A DNA stretch of 64,000 nt from DASZUK01 sp963844575 (GTDB lineage: Bacteria > Actinomycetota > Acidimicrobiia > Acidimicrobiales > RAAP-2): positions 992,001 to 1,056,000 of the forward strand of contig CAWJOU010000005.1 of NCBI GenBank assembly GCA_963844575.1, given 5' to 3'. Under the pieces are notes generated by a model that ran no database searches, had not been told where the DNA came from, and saw only the letters and a list, made by a program, of their open reading frames with translations. Below are positions 33,408-41,197 of the stretch, piece by piece (within the stretch, counting starts at the first letter, position 1; every line of letters begins with the position of its first letter). The position numbers and the translations under genes were made by a program.

Positions 33408-34189
33408 AGCCGCTCGCCCCGCGGCCGGCCGTCGTCCGGGGGATCGGCGTCGCCGCGGTCGTCTCGCTGGCGCTGACCATCTGGCTCGGCCTGTGGGTCA
33501 CGCCGCCGGACGAGGTACAGGGCAACATCGTCCGGCTGCTCTACCTCCACCCCCCGGTGGCCTGGGTCGCGCTCTACCTGGCGTTCGGCATCGCCGCTCT
33601 CGCCAGCCTGCTGTACCTGTGGAAGCGGACGCGGTCGCTCTTCTGGGACCGGTTGGCCGCGGCATCGGTTGAGATCGGCGTCGTCTTCAACGTGCTCACG
33701 CTCATCACCGGCTCGATCTGGGGCAAGCCGACGTGGGGCGTCTGGTGGACGTGGACAGCCCGGCTGACGAGCACCGCGCTCCTGCTCGTCCTGTTCCTCG
33801 GCTACCTGGCCCTGCGTCGGGTGCCGGCCGATCCGGAGGTGCGGGCCCGGCGCTGTGCGGTCGCCGCGCTCGTCGCGTTCGTCGACGTCCCGATCGTCCA
33901 CTTCTCGGTGCAGTGGTGGCAGACGCTGCACCAGGGCGCGTCGATCCTGACGCCGACACACTCGTTCAAGGTCCACGGCTCGATGCTCTGGACGATGCTG
34001 CTCGGCTTCGTGGCGATGACGCTCCTGTACGTCTGGATGCTGATCGTCCGCTACCAGATCGAGGTGCTGAAGGACCGGGTCGGTGACGAGGAGCTCGAGA
34101 TCTCGCTGGCCGAGCGGCGGGCCGAGGGCGACACGCCGCCGGCGGCCGGGGGCGGCGCCCCGGTGGAGCCGGCCGGGAGCGTGCGGTGA
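33404..34189 (+). CDS. ccmC: Heme-handling protein CcmC
   Basis: A 261-residue six-span protein of the HHP family that loads heme onto CcmE. The tryptophan-rich outer segment reads WGKPTWGVWWTWTARLT; most CcmC proteins have WDARLT here, so the conserved Asp is Thr, which deserves a check. Heme-ligand His residues are in LLYLHPPVAW and VPIVHFSVQWW. A 45-residue charged tail (EISLAERRAEGD to the end) is longer than usual. Overlaps ccmB (ATGA) and ccmD (GTGA). Confidence 0.93.
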   Translation: MKPLAPRPAVVRGIGVAAVVSLALTIWLGLWVTPPDEVQGNIVRLLYLHPPVAWVALYLAFGIAALASLLYLWKRTRSLFWDRLAAASVEIGVVFNVLTLITGSIWGKPTWGVWWTWTARLTSTALLLVLFLGYLALRRVPADPEVRARRCAVAALVAFVDVPIVHFSVQWWQTLHQGASILTPTHSFKVHGSMLWTMLLGFVAMTLLYVWMLIVRYQIEVLKDRVGDEELEISLAERRAEGDTPPAAGGGAPVEPAGSVR

Positions 34190-34476
34190 GCTACGTCGAC
34201 GCCGGCTACTCGATCTGCCTGACGGTCCTCTTCCTCTACGGCGTCTCGCTGATCCTGCGCCGTCGCCGGCTCCTCCGGGCCGTCGACGTGGCCGAGCGCG
34301 ATGTGGCCAAGGGTGCCGTGATCAACGGCGCCGGGGCCAAGGGCGCCGGGGCCAAGGGCGCCGGGGCCAAGGGCGCCGGGGCCAAGGGCGCCGGGGCCAA
34401 GGGCGCCGCGACCATCGCGCCGACCGGTGTCGCGCCGAACGGCGCGGCCGGGTTCGACGCCGGGGACGACCGGTGA
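34186..34476 (+). CDS. ccmD: CcmD-like small membrane protein with GAGAK repeats
   Basis: A 96-residue protein in the CcmD place between ccmC and ccmE. It has one membrane span (YSICLTVLFLYGVSLIL, 8-24) followed by RRRRLLRAV, the usual CcmD layout of span plus basic cytosolic tail. CcmD proteins are about 40-70 residues and link CcmC to CcmE. The extra length is a five-fold GAGAK repeat (about 48-72) encoded by a 15-bp minisatellite, giving a flexible Lys-rich tail not known in the family. Assignment rests on position, size and topology. Start GTG, overlapping ccmC. Confidence 0.75.
   Translation: MSYVDAGYSICLTVLFLYGVSLILRRRRLLRAVDVAERDVAKGAVINGAGAKGAGAKGAGAKGAGAKGAGAKGAATIAPTGVAPNGAAGFDAGDDR
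34327..34401 (+). repeat. Perfect 15-bp coding minisatellite in ccmD (5 copies)
   Basis: Five identical copies of GGCGCCGGGGCCAAG, each coding Gly-Ala-Gly-Ala-Lys, followed by a partial copy. Identity at the DNA level, including third positions, points to recent expansion by slippage. Confidence 0.95.
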
Positions 34477-35027
34477 CCGACACCGCGGACACCGCGGACG
34501 TCACCAACCTCGGCGGCTCGCCGACCGCCATCCCGCCGGCGACCCCGCCGCCCGGCTCCTCCGGGCCCGGTGGCGCGGCGCCGGGACGCCGACGACCGCG
34601 GGCCAGGCTCCGGCTGCTCGTCGTCTTCGCCGTCCTGATCGGCGCGGTCGTCTTCCTGCTCGTCGAAGGGTTGGGCAGCTCGCTCGACTACTTCGACACG
34701 GTCGACCAAGCGCTCGCCCACAAGACGACCGTCGGCACGACGACGATCCGGCTGGAGGGGACAGTCGTGCCGGGGACGATCCGCCGGACGGGAACCGGGG
34801 CCGACTTCGTCATGTCCGGCGGCGGCGACAAGACGGTCGTCGTGCACAACGTCGGGTCGCCGCCACAGCTCTTCCAGACCAACATCCCGGTCGTCGTCGA
34901 CGGCCACTTCGCGTCGGCGTCGTCGACGCTGTTCCTCTCCGACCAGATCGAGGTCAAGCACTCCGCGACATACGTCGCGGCCCACCCGACACGGGTGAAG
35001 GGCAAGAACGGGAAGACCCTGCCGTGA
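34473..35027 (+). CDS. ccmE: Heme chaperone CcmE
   Basis: A 184-residue protein with an N-terminal membrane anchor (about 48-68, LLVVFAVLIGAVVFLLVEGL) and an OB-fold outside the membrane. The heme-binding His is in VKHSATYVAAHP (HXXXY form), so it is the standard His type rather than the Cys type of archaea and sulfate reducers. The first 45 residues are a Pro/Ala-rich cytosolic extension. Start GTG overlapping ccmD. It receives heme from CcmC and hands it to CcmF. Confidence 0.92.
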   Translation: MTDTADTADVTNLGGSPTAIPPATPPPGSSGPGGAAPGRRRPRARLRLLVVFAVLIGAVVFLLVEGLGSSLDYFDTVDQALAHKTTVGTTTIRLEGTVVPGTIRRTGTGADFVMSGGGDKTVVVHNVGSPPQLFQTNIPVVVDGHFASASSTLFLSDQIEVKHSATYVAAHPTRVKGKNGKTLP

Positions 35028-35055
35028 CCGCCCGGCCGGGCCGCGGGCCGGCGCC

Positions 35056-37233
35056 TTGCTGAACGCCGCGCTCGGCCAGATCGGGGTCTGGATCGCCCTG
35101 GGCGGTTCGGTGGTGGGGCTGGTCGTGACGGCCGTCTCCCTGCTGCGGCCGGCCCCGGTGCGACCCGCCGTAGCGGCCACCGGCGGGTCGGCGCCGGTTG
35201 TCACCGCCGATGCCGCGCCGGCCGGCGGCGCGCTCGACGGCCGGCTGTTCGCGCCGGTCCTCCTGCTCGGCGCGGTGCTGGCGACGATCGCCATGGAGCG
35301 GGCGCTCATCACGCACGACTTCTCGCTCGTCTACGTCGCCGACAACAACGCCCGGGCGACGCCGCTGATCTACTCGATCACCGGGCTGTGGTCGGCGCTG
35401 GCCGGGTCGATCCTGCTGTGGGGGCTGGCGCTGGCCGCCTTCACCGGCCTGCTGGTCTGGCGCTACCGGCGCCAGGGCGCCGACCCGGTCATCCGGTGGG
35501 CGACGCTCGTGATGTACGCGGTGTCGGCGTTCTTCTTCGGGCTGATGGCCGGGCCGGCCAACCCGTTCCTCACGGTCCCGGGCACCGCGCCGCTCCACGG
35601 GGCCGGGCCGAACGCGCTGCTGCAGGACAACCCACTGGTGGCCATCCATCCGCCGCTGCTCTACCTCGGCTTCGTCGGCTTCACCGTGCCGTTCGCCTTC
35701 GCCATCGGCATGCTGGCCACCGGACGGGTCGGCGAGCAGTGGCAGGCCGAGACCCGACGCTGGACGCTGCTGTCGTGGACGTTCCTGTCGGTCGGGATCG
35801 TCCTCGGCGCGTGGTGGTCGTACCAGGTGCTCGGCTGGGGCGGCTTCTGGGGTTGGGACCCGGTCGAGAACGCTGCGCTCCTGCCCTGGCTCTGCGGGAC
35901 GGCGTACCTCCACTCCGTGCTCGTCCAGGAGCGCCGCGGGCTGCTCCGCGTCTGGAACATGTCGCTGTGCGTCGCCACGTTCGCACTGACGATCCTCGGC
36001 ACGTTCCTCACCCGGTCCGGCGTCGTCCAGTCGGTCCACGCGTTCTCCGAATCGACCCTCGGACCGCTGCTGATCGGCTTCTTCCTCTTCGTCGTCGTCG
36101 TCGGCTTCGGCCTCATCGCCTGGCGCGGTGACCGGCTGCGGTCGCCCGGCGGCGTCGACTCGCCGCTCGGTCGGGAGGGGGCGTTCCTCCTCAACAACCT
36201 GCTCTTCGTCGGCTTCGCCTTCGTCGTCCTGCTCGGCACGCTCTTCCCGCTCCTCTACCAGGCGCTCAAGAACCAGGAAGTCACGGTCGGTGCGCCGTAC
36301 TTCGACACGGTCGCCGCGCCGGTCGGGCTGGCGCTGCTGCTGCTGATGGCGATCGCCCCCGCACTGAGCTGGCGCAAGGTCGACGGGGCCGTCCTCTGGC
36401 ACCGCCTCGCCCTGCCGGCGTGGTTCGGCGTGCTCGTCGTCGTCGGCTGTGTCATCGGCGGCGTACGGGGGTTCCAGCCGCTGCTGGCGTTCGGGCTCGG
36501 CGCGTTCGCGGCCGCGTCGGCCGCCCGGTCGCTCGTCCTGTCGGTGCGGACGAGCCAGCGACACGGGGCCGGCGTCTGGCGCGGCCTCGTCGGTCGGGCC
36601 AACGGCGGGATGGTCGTCCACCTCGGCGTCGTCGTGCTCGCTATGGGACTGGTCGCGGCCACGTCGTACCGGGCGACACGGGAGATCGCCCTGGCCCAGG
36701 GCCAGGTCGTCCGGTACGACGGCCACACGTTCGTCTTCGAGGGACTGCGGACAGTGCGGACCCCCCAGCGGTTGGCCACCGAGGCCGTGATCCGGGTCGA
36801 CGGCGGCGGCCCGTTCACCCCGGCCGTCAGCAAGTACGACGGCCCGTCGTCCGAAGCCGTCGGCACGCCGGCTATCGACTCCGGCTTCTTCGACGACGTC
36901 TACCTGACCTTCGACGCAGTCGGCGGCGTCGGCGCGTCGACCGGCGGCCAGGGCATCACCAACCTGCCGGCCGGGTCGATCGCGGTCACCGTCGTCGTCG
37001 AGCCGCTGATCGCCTGGATGTGGGTCGGCGGGCTGATCATCGGCGTCGGTGGCCTGCTCGCGCTCGTCCCCGGCCGACGCCGGCGACCGACCGATCCGGT
37101 CTCGTCCATCTCGCCGGTCGTCGCCGCGGCCGGACCGCGACCGCCCGACGGAGACGGCCCGACCGCGGACAGCGTGGCGCCGGAGGCGCCCGACGAGGTA
37201 CCGGCCGGGGTCGGGGTCCCGGGCGGGTCATGA
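35056..37233 (+). CDS. ccmF: Cytochrome c heme lyase subunit CcmF
   Basis: A 725-residue polytopic protein of the HHP family, the heme-attaching lyase core. The WWD domain reads GWGGFWGWDPVENAALLPWL, and conserved His residues are in VAIHPPLLYLGFVGF, AYLHSVLVQE and LWHRLA, with the fourth in MVVHLGVVVL. About 13-14 spans are seen. The start TTG at 35056 is 28 bases after ccmE and has no clear ribosome site. The C-terminal 60 residues are a Pro/Asp-rich cytosolic tail. Overlaps ccmG by ATGA. Confidence 0.94.
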   Translation: MLNAALGQIGVWIALGGSVVGLVVTAVSLLRPAPVRPAVAATGGSAPVVTADAAPAGGALDGRLFAPVLLLGAVLATIAMERALITHDFSLVYVADNNARATPLIYSITGLWSALAGSILLWGLALAAFTGLLVWRYRRQGADPVIRWATLVMYAVSAFFFGLMAGPANPFLTVPGTAPLHGAGPNALLQDNPLVAIHPPLLYLGFVGFTVPFAFAIGMLATGRVGEQWQAETRRWTLLSWTFLSVGIVLGAWWSYQVLGWGGFWGWDPVENAALLPWLCGTAYLHSVLVQERRGLLRVWNMSLCVATFALTILGTFLTRSGVVQSVHAFSESTLGPLLIGFFLFVVVVGFGLIAWRGDRLRSPGGVDSPLGREGAFLLNNLLFVGFAFVVLLGTLFPLLYQALKNQEVTVGAPYFDTVAAPVGLALLLLMAIAPALSWRKVDGAVLWHRLALPAWFGVLVVVGCVIGGVRGFQPLLAFGLGAFAAASAARSLVLSVRTSQRHGAGVWRGLVGRANGGMVVHLGVVVLAMGLVAATSYRATREIALAQGQVVRYDGHTFVFEGLRTVRTPQRLATEAVIRVDGGGPFTPAVSKYDGPSSEAVGTPAIDSGFFDDVYLTFDAVGGVGASTGGQGITNLPAGSIAVTVVVEPLIAWMWVGGLIIGVGGLLALVPGRRRRPTDPVSSISPVVAAAGPRPPDGDGPTADSVAPEAPDEVPAGVGVPGGS

Positions 37234-37847
37234 GCACCGTCGACGCCCCGCCGGCCGCCCCGCCGCCGGTTCCCCCCGCCCGGCGCCGGCACACCGCCCG
37301 GTGGGTCGCCGCCATCGTGCTGCTCGCCCTCGTCGTCGTGGCGATCGTGGCCGCCACGCGCCCGTCGTACCAGGCGACGCAGGCGACGAGCCCGCTCGTC
37401 GGCCAGCCCGCCCCCGCGCTGTCCGGGGGGACACTGCTCAACGGGAAGGCCGTCTCGCTGGCCGACGAGCGGGGGCGCTACGTCTTCGTCAACTTCTTCG
37501 CCAGCTGGTGCACACCGTGCCAGGCCGAGGAGCCGCACCTGATCACGTTCGCCAACCAGCAGCGGACCCGTGGCGCGACCGGCGCGGCGATGATCAGCGT
37601 CGTCTTCAACGACAGCGTCGCCAGCGCGACGAAGTTCGTCGAGCAGTGGGGGCCGCAGTGGCCGGCCGTCCCCGACCGCGGTGGATCGATCGCCAACGCG
37701 TACGGCGTCGACTCGCCGCCGACGACGTTCCTCGTCGGCCCGAACGGCCGCGTCGTCGGCGACCCGCTGATCGGGCCGGCGACCGTCAGCCAGCTCGACG
37801 GCATGCTCGTCGCGGCCGAGCGCGGCCACGGGGCCAACGGTGGCTGA
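37230..37847 (+). CDS. ccmG: CcmG/TlpA-type extracellular thioredoxin
   Basis: A 205-residue membrane-anchored thioredoxin-fold protein. One N-terminal span (WVAAIVLLALVVVAIVAAT, 25-43) leads to the redox domain with the active site NFFASWCTPCQAEEP (CTPC) and the cis-Pro in SPPTTFLVGPNG. It would reduce apocytochrome c or CcmH, re-reduced by CcdA. Overlaps ccmF by ATGA and ccmH by 8 bases. Confidence 0.93.
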   Translation: MSTVDAPPAAPPPVPPARRRHTARWVAAIVLLALVVVAIVAATRPSYQATQATSPLVGQPAPALSGGTLLNGKAVSLADERGRYVFVNFFASWCTPCQAEEPHLITFANQQRTRGATGAAMISVVFNDSVASATKFVEQWGPQWPAVPDRGGSIANAYGVDSPPTTFLVGPNGRVVGDPLIGPATVSQLDGMLVAAERGHGANGG

Positions 37848-38367
37848 GCCGACGGCCCCGCCGACCGTCGCGCCCCCGCCGGCCACGTCTGGGCGGGCGC
37901 GGCGGGCCGATCGAACGGGTCGAACCGGTCGAACCGGCCGGGCGAGCCATCCGTGGCTCGGGCTCGCCGCCTTGCTGGTCGTCCTCGGCGTCGCCTTGGC
38001 GATCGGCAGCGGCGTCGGGTCGGGCGGCCACCCGACGAACGCCCAGCGGGCGACCGCGCTCGAGGCGCAGATCCGCTGCCCGAGCTGCGAGGATCTTTCG
38101 GTCGCCCAGTCGTCCGCGTCGTCGGCGATCGCCGTCCGCCACCAGATCGCCACGCTCGTGGACGAAGGGCGAACGGACCAGCAGATCGAGGCCGCGCTGG
38201 TCGGCCAGTACGGGACGACGATCCTGCTCCGCCCGCCGACCAGCGGGCTGACGTCCCTGGTGTGGATCGTGCCGGCCGTCGCCGGCGTCGTGGCCGTCGG
38301 TGCGTTGGCGGTGCTCTTCTGGCGACGCTCCCGGGCCCTCGACCGACTGCGACGGGAGGGCCAGTGA
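37840..38367 (+). CDS. ccmH: Cytochrome c maturation protein CcmH
   Basis: A 175-residue protein with the CcmH (CycL) domain. The redox pair is in EAQIRCPSCEDLSVAQSSA (CXXC near residue 79-82), in the family's standard RCPxC setting. Two spans flank it: one N-terminal (PWLGLAALLVVLGVALAIGS) and one C-terminal (LVWIVPAVAGVVAVGALAVLFW). It binds apocytochrome c and keeps its heme-binding cysteines reduced. Start GTG at 37840 and a GTGA overlap with the next gene. Confidence 0.92.
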   Translation: MAEPTAPPTVAPPPATSGRARRADRTGRTGRTGRASHPWLGLAALLVVLGVALAIGSGVGSGGHPTNAQRATALEAQIRCPSCEDLSVAQSSASSAIAVRHQIATLVDEGRTDQQIEAALVGQYGTTILLRPPTSGLTSLVWIVPAVAGVVAVGALAVLFWRRSRALDRLRREGQ

Positions 38368-39617
38368 CCGACGCGCCGACCGGCCCGGGGGTGGCCGCCG
38401 AGGATCGCTGGCACCTCGAGGACCGGCGCGACTTCCTTTGCCGCTCGCTGGCCGACGCCGACCGGGAGCACGACGCCGGCGATCTGAGCGACGACGACTA
38501 CGTCGTCCTCCGCCGCCGCGACGAACGGCTCCTGGCCGACGTCGAGGTGTCGCTGACTGCCCTCGGCGACGACCGTCCGTCACCGTCACCGCCGCCGACC
38601 CCGCCGTCTCCGATGGCCCGGTCGCCGCGGCCCGGGCTCGTCCCGCTCGTCGTCGACGATGACGATGACGAGCCGCGGCCGCGCCGCCGCCGCACGTGGC
38701 TGGCGGTCGTCGGCACCTTGGCGATCGTCGCCGGGGTGGTCCTCCTCGTCGTGCATCTGACGTCGCCGCGGCTGCCCGGCGAGACGGCCACCGGCAGCAT
38801 CACGCTGAGCCACAGCCAGCAGATCCAAGAACAGCTCGCCGAAGCGACGACACTGGTCCAGAAGAACCAGCTCGTCGCCGCGCTGGGTGTCTACAAGCAG
38901 GTGCTGTCCGAGACAGCGCACCAGCCGCAGGCGCTGGCCGAGTGGGGCTGGCTGGAGTGGCAGGCCGCGCAGACGGCCGGGAACCTCACGCTGGCGGCCG
39001 AAGGTCGCTCGGCCGTGGCCGAGTCGGTCAAGGTCGACCCGTCGCTCTATGCCGGCTACCTCTACCTCGGGACAATCCTCCTCGCCCAGAAGCAGCCGGC
39101 CGCCGCGGTGGCCGAGTACCGGAAGTTCCTGGCCAACCATCCGCCGAAGGCGTGGATCACGAACGCCGCACCGTCGATCACCAAGGCGTTCTCGGAGGCC
39201 GAACCAGCCGCTACCGGCCGGGGTCAAACCGGCGGGATAGGCGGCGGCTGGTCACCGAGCGCCCGTAGCCCGGTGACGACCGGCTCGAACGCGTCGACGA
39301 ACGCGTCGACGTCGTCGTCGCCGGTCGACCAGCCGACCGAGAGCCGCAGCGAGTGGCTGGGGTCGGCCCCCATCGCCTCGAGCACCGGGGACGGTTCGAG
39401 CGACTCCGACGAGCAAGCCGAGCCGGAGTGGGCCGAAATGCCGGCCCGGTCGAGGCCCATCAGGATCGGTTCGGCCTCGACGCCGTCGATGCCGAGCGAG
39501 ACGAGGTGGGGGAGCCGGTCGACCGGGTCCCCGACGACGCGTACGCCCGCCGACGGCCAGGGCGGCCCCGACCATGGCGTCGATCTGGGCCGTGTTGGCG
39601 TCGATCTCGGCGGCTAG
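38364..39617 (+). CDS. ccmI: CcmI-like TPR protein; likely stop lost by a one-base insertion
   Basis: The first ~290 residues look like CcmI, the apocytochrome chaperone: an N-terminal helical segment (WHLEDRRDFLCRSLADADRE), a membrane span (WLAVVGTLAIVAGVVLLVVHL near 112-132) and TPR-like helices (TTLVQKNQLVAALGVYKQVL, YAGYLYLGTILLAQKQ). Read literally the frame runs to 39617, adding ~126 Ser/Thr-rich residues antisense to the convergent cysteine desulfurase, which is implausible. Removing one G from GGGG at 39220-39223 gives a stop at 39238-39240, 14 bases past the convergent stop. I think the true gene is 38364-39240. Start GTG overlaps ccmH. Confidence 0.75.
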   Translation: MTDAPTGPGVAAEDRWHLEDRRDFLCRSLADADREHDAGDLSDDDYVVLRRRDERLLADVEVSLTALGDDRPSPSPPPTPPSPMARSPRPGLVPLVVDDDDDEPRPRRRRTWLAVVGTLAIVAGVVLLVVHLTSPRLPGETATGSITLSHSQQIQEQLAEATTLVQKNQLVAALGVYKQVLSETAHQPQALAEWGWLEWQAAQTAGNLTLAAEGRSAVAESVKVDPSLYAGYLYLGTILLAQKQPAAAVAEYRKFLANHPPKAWITNAAPSITKAFSEAEPAATGRGQTGGIGGGWSPSARSPVTTGSNASTNASTSSSPVDQPTESRSEWLGSAPIASSTGDGSSDSDEQAEPEWAEMPARSRPIRIGSASTPSMPSETRWGSRSTGSPTTRTPADGQGGPDHGVDLGRVGVDLGG

Positions 39618-40394
39618 CCGGCGACCGCCGTCGGCGGACAGGGCCTCGGCGGCGGCGCCGAAGCCGACGATGCCCGGCACGTTCTCCATGCCGGCCCGCC
39701 GGGCGCGCTCCTGTTGGCCGCCGACGAGGAGCGGGTCGAGCCGGAGGCCGCGCCGCAGCACGAGCGCGCCGATGCCGGGTGGCCCGCCGATCTTGTGGCC
39801 GCTGACCGAGACGAGATCGGCGTCGAGGGCCGCCAGATCGACCGGCGCGTGCCCGACCGCGGCCGCCGCGTCGACGTGGACCAGGACGCCGGCCGCCCGG
39901 GCCAACCGGACGATCTGGTGGACGGGCTGGACGGTCCCGACCTCGTGGTTGGCCCACTGGCAGTGCACGAGGGCCGGCGGGTCGTCGGCGTGCCGCCCGA
40001 GGGCATCGGCGACGCCGTCGACGTCGATCCGGCCGTCGCCGTCGACCGGGAGCTTCTCGACCGCGGCCAGCCGGCGGGAGGCGTCGCGGACGGCCGAATG
40101 CTCGACGTCGGCGCAGAGGACGACACCGTCCGGCCGTTGTCGGCAGGCACCCCAGATGGCGGCGTTGATCGCCTCGGTGGCCCCGGACGTGAAGATCACC
40201 TGGCGGGCCCGCACGCCGAGCAGGCCGGCGACCTTCTCCCGGGCCTCCTCGATGGCTACCCGCACGGCCCACGCGTCGTCGTGGACCCGTCCGGGGTCGG
40301 CGAACGGGCCGGTCAGCCACTGCCGCAGCGCGTCGACCACCTCCGGTCGGGGCGGTGACGTCGACGCGTGGTCGAGATAGTGCCGGCGGCCCAC
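39224..40394 (-). CDS. Cysteine desulfurase (NifS/IscS-like), apparent frameshift
   Basis: A class V aminotransferase-fold PLP enzyme that takes sulfur from cysteine. The 5' part has YLDHASTSPPRPEV, FTSGATEAINAAIWGA, the PLP His in DVEHSAVRD and the PLP Lys in SVSGHKIGGPPGIGAL. The frame breaks near 39546-39548: dropping one base from CCC (GGG on the minus strand) restores AVGGVRVVGDPVDRLPHL and continues to the catalytic Cys in AHSGSACSSES and the stop at 39224. So either a sequence error or a fresh mutation; the downstream part is fully conserved, favouring error. GTG start 2 bases after the sufR-like stop; same operon. Confidence 0.85.
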
Positions 40395-40396
40395 GA

Positions 40397-41131
40397 TCAG
40401 GCGAGGGCGGCGCAGGTGTCGTCGCCGCGAGCCCGCGACGAGAGGACGACCGGGACCGAACCGTCCGGTGTGTCGCCGCAGAGCCCGGCCAGGAGCCCTT
40501 TGACCATGCCGCGGTCGACCGCGCAGAGCACGGGGTGCGTGGTGGCCGCGTCGCCGAACGGGCACTGCTCCGCGACCACTGCCGTGGCTGTCCCCTGGTC
40601 CTCGGCGTGGGCGGCAAAGCCGTGGGCGGTGAGCGTCTCGGCGATGGCGTGCATGGCCGCCCGGACCGATCGCTGCCCCTCGCCGGGGGCCATCCGGCTG
40701 GCCAGTGTGCGGCCGTAGTCCTCGCCGACCTTGGCCGCCATCGCCTCCGCCGCCTCCGGGCCGAGCAGCGCCATCGCCTCCTGCAGCAACCGGACGAGCA
40801 GGTCGTCGCGGCGGGTCAGCAACTCGATCGTCGGGTCGTCGCCGACCGGCAGGTACCGCTTGGCCGGCCGGCCGGCGCCGTGCTCGTGGCCGTCCCGGCC
40901 GGTCTCGACGCGGAGGTAGCCACCGGCCACCAGCCGGTCGAGGTGGTGGCGGGCGACGTTCGGGTGGAGCGAGAAACGGGCCGCGACCTCCGACGTGGTT
41001 GACGCCGGCCGGGAACGCACGTCGAGGAAGATCTCTCGACGGGTCGGATCGCCGAAGGCGGACGTGACCGCGGCCACGGCGGCGGCGAAGCGGTTGCCGT
41101 CCTCCAGCGCGGCGGCGGAAGCCGGCTGCAC
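40397..41131 (-). CDS. sufR: SufR-like Fe-S-responsive HTH repressor
   Basis: A 244-residue regulator with an N-terminal winged HTH (TSEVAARFSLHPNVARHHLDRL, about 38-60) and a C-terminal cysteine set EQCPFGDAATTHPVLC followed by GLLAGLC. That spacing matches the Fe-S cluster ligands of SufR, the suf operon repressor of cyanobacteria and actinobacteria. It is first in an operon with cysteine desulfurase and divergent from mrp, so it likely senses cluster supply and controls both. The GTG start is 7 bases after a minus-strand TAGACT, so the message is leaderless. Confidence is lower for the exact ligand set. Confidence 0.85.
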   Translation of the reverse strand: MQPASAAALEDGNRFAAAVAAVTSAFGDPTRREIFLDVRSRPASTTSEVAARFSLHPNVARHHLDRLVAGGYLRVETGRDGHEHGAGRPAKRYLPVGDDPTIELLTRRDDLLVRLLQEAMALLGPEAAEAMAAKVGEDYGRTLASRMAPGEGQRSVRAAMHAIAETLTAHGFAAHAEDQGTATAVVAEQCPFGDAATTHPVLCAVDRGMVKGLLAGLCGDTPDGSVPVVLSSRARGDDTCAALA

Positions 41132-41137
41132 GATCGG

Positions 41138-41144
41138 TAGTCTA
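41138..41144. promoter_or_regulatory. Symmetric two-way -10 element between sufR-like gene and mrp
   Basis: TAGTCTA gives TAGTCT on the plus strand (start near 41150, 48-base mrp leader) and TAGACT on the minus strand (7 bases from the GTG at 41131). It sits in GGTAGTCTACC, an almost perfect palindrome that could also be the repressor site. Confidence 0.55.
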
Positions 41145-41197
41145 CCGGTGAGGGTCGGCCCCGGCGGCCGAGCCGTTCCCCCGACCCGAAGGGCTCC

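Noticed and set aside
39241..39617. Ser/Thr-rich C-terminal extension of CcmI
   Set aside because: It is antisense to the conserved end of cysteine desulfurase and vanishes if one G at 39220-39223 is removed; treated as an artefact.
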